From Hymenobacter sp. (lineage in GTDB: Bacteria > Bacteroidota > Bacteroidia > Cytophagales > Hymenobacteraceae), in the NCBI GenBank assembly GCA_025353905.1, contig JANXNW010000185.1, forward strand, positions 1 to 34,358: DNA of 34,358 bases, read 5' to 3'. Within the stretch, counting starts at the first letter, position 1. Every line of letters begins with the position of its first letter. The notes under the pieces are model-generated. The model had not been told where the DNA came from. It was given only the letters and a program-made list of their open reading frames with translations, and ran no database searches. Positions 33,650-34,358 of the stretch are shown here, one piece after another. Both the position numbers and the translations under genes were made by a program.

Positions 33650-34358
33650 TTAAGGAAGTGCGGGTAAGAGAAGGCGCAGCCCGGAGCCGGGCCGCAGGCT
33701 GTCGACATGCGCCACGAAAGGCTGCCGGTCGGGGCGCGCGTGCAGGTGCAGGCAGGGCGGATGCCGACGCTTGGTGGGCGGCAGCAGGAATCCCACCAGG
33801 TCCAGGTACTGCCGCGCAAAGCGGCCGTGCGCACCCAGGTCAGAACTCGCGGGGTCGGCAGGCAACATGGTGGGAAAGGCCGCCACGGTCCACCACGTCA
33901 CGGTGGGCTCCCCTTCCAGCCGAAAGGGCAGCAGGGCCCGCCGGCTGAGGCCAGCCCGCGCCGCGGCCTCCTGGACGAAGCGCGCCAGCTGCGCCGGGCT
34001 GGTCACCGTGTCCGGCACCGCCACGGGTGGCAGCCAGCGGGTCACCCGGCGCTGCAGCAGCCACACCGCCCGGCCCTGAAAGCCCACGGTGGTTTCTGTG
34101 GTGCCGTTCGCCCGGTGGCAGGTGGTGAGGGCATCGCCGCCGGCCACCAGAATTTCGCCGCCCCCTTCGGCCACCCCTACCGCGTAGAGGCTGGGCCGGG
34201 CCGTGAGCGTGTCCAGCACCACCGCGCTCCGGGGACTACCCGGCCGGGGTGAACGAAGGCGCGCGCCGGCTCGCTGCTGCTGGGCGGCCAGAGGGAGGGC
34301 CAGCCCAAGCAGCAGGAGCCCCAGGCCGGTTCCGCCGCGTTGCAGCGCGGGGAGGAAC
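33650..34358 (-). CDS. Secreted acetolactate-decarboxylase-like protein, 5' end outside window
   Basis: The frame is open to the window edge, reading LQRGGTGLGLLLLGLALPLAA (a signal peptide with cleavage near AAQQQ) and then the mature protein, so its start lies beyond 34358; the GTG at 34222 is internal. LDTLTARPSLYAVGVAEGGG and EILVAGGDALTTC fit the first strands of alpha-acetolactate decarboxylase, and PFRLEGEPTVTWWTV fits its IEG-region. Near the C-terminus CLHLHARPDRQPFVAHVDSL has H-x-H followed ten residues later by H-V, the spacing of the three zinc-binding histidines in that family (HFHFLSDDRQFGGHV type). The Arg expected just after the IEG-region looks replaced by Trp, so catalysis is uncertain. 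It lies 7 bases before the second RND pump gene, and its role there is unknown. Confidence 0.6.
   Translation of the reverse strand, partial: FLPALQRGGTGLGLLLLGLALPLAAQQQRAGARLRSPRPGSPRSAVVLDTLTARPSLYAVGVAEGGGEILVAGGDALTTCHRANGTTETTVGFQGRAVWLLQRRVTRWLPPVAVPDTVTSPAQLARFVQEAAARAGLSRRALLPFRLEGEPTVTWWTVAAFPTMLPADPASSDLGAHGRFARQYLDLVGFLLPPTKRRHPPCLHLHARPDRQPFVAHVDSLRPGSGLRLLLPALP

Noticed and set aside
33643-33834. N-terminal extension of the second RND frame
   Set aside because: It overlaps the preceding decarboxylase-like gene; MLDRIIRFAL at 33642 is the standard RND start.

Overview
The window looks like a piece of a high-GC Bacteroidota genome, probably Hymenobacter or a close relative (chromosome or large plasmid). 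This is inferred from the roughly 60-65% GC, the Bacteroidota-type promoter boxes (TAnnTTTG) before some genes, the RND pump fused to an outer-membrane factor, and the metal-sensing AraC regulator. No rRNA or tRNA gene was recognised.

Left part (1-12.1 kb), an accessory and defence region with many broken genes. It opens with the 3' end of cas4, a leader, and a CRISPR array of 16 apparently identical 37-nt repeats, plus a 16th spacer that ends in a stump of a 17th repeat. Then come a tyrosine recombinase, the C-terminal remnant of a Rep_3-type plasmid initiator, a class II Fic protein, and two parts of a sacsin-like GHKL ATPase gene. These two parts carry a 344/345-bp direct repeat that brackets a hipB-like remnant and an HTH-PIN toxin-antitoxin pair with a frameshifted toxin. 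An AbiE-type antitoxin-toxin operon follows, with a perfect 28-bp operator-like palindrome. Next are iteron-like repeats and an IS3-family element whose second reading frame carries an amber stop.

Right part (12.2-34.4 kb), a heavy-metal resistance island in which every gene is on the minus strand. In transcription order (right to left) it encodes: a secreted acetolactate-decarboxylase-like protein; an HME-type RND pump; an AraC regulator with an N-terminal CxxC metal-binding-like domain; a His-rich exported protein; a CzcA-type RND pump fused to a TolC-like outer-membrane factor; a lipoprotein membrane-fusion protein; a CDF transporter; an MFS transporter; a His-rich Zn/Cd-type P-ATPase; an unrecognised AT-richer gene overlapping a ZIP-family gene; a small unknown; a 16-Cys copper-storage-like protein; a CopZ-like HMA protein; a DUF2231 membrane protein with a very Met-rich tail; and a multicopper oxidase with a Met-rich insert and a CopB-like C-terminus.

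Working together (inference): the right-hand genes would export divalent metals from cytoplasm (P-ATPase, CDF) and periplasm (RND tripartite pump), while the downstream copper group would bind copper in the cytosol (Csp, HMA) and bind or oxidise Cu(I) in the envelope (MCO, Met-rich proteins).
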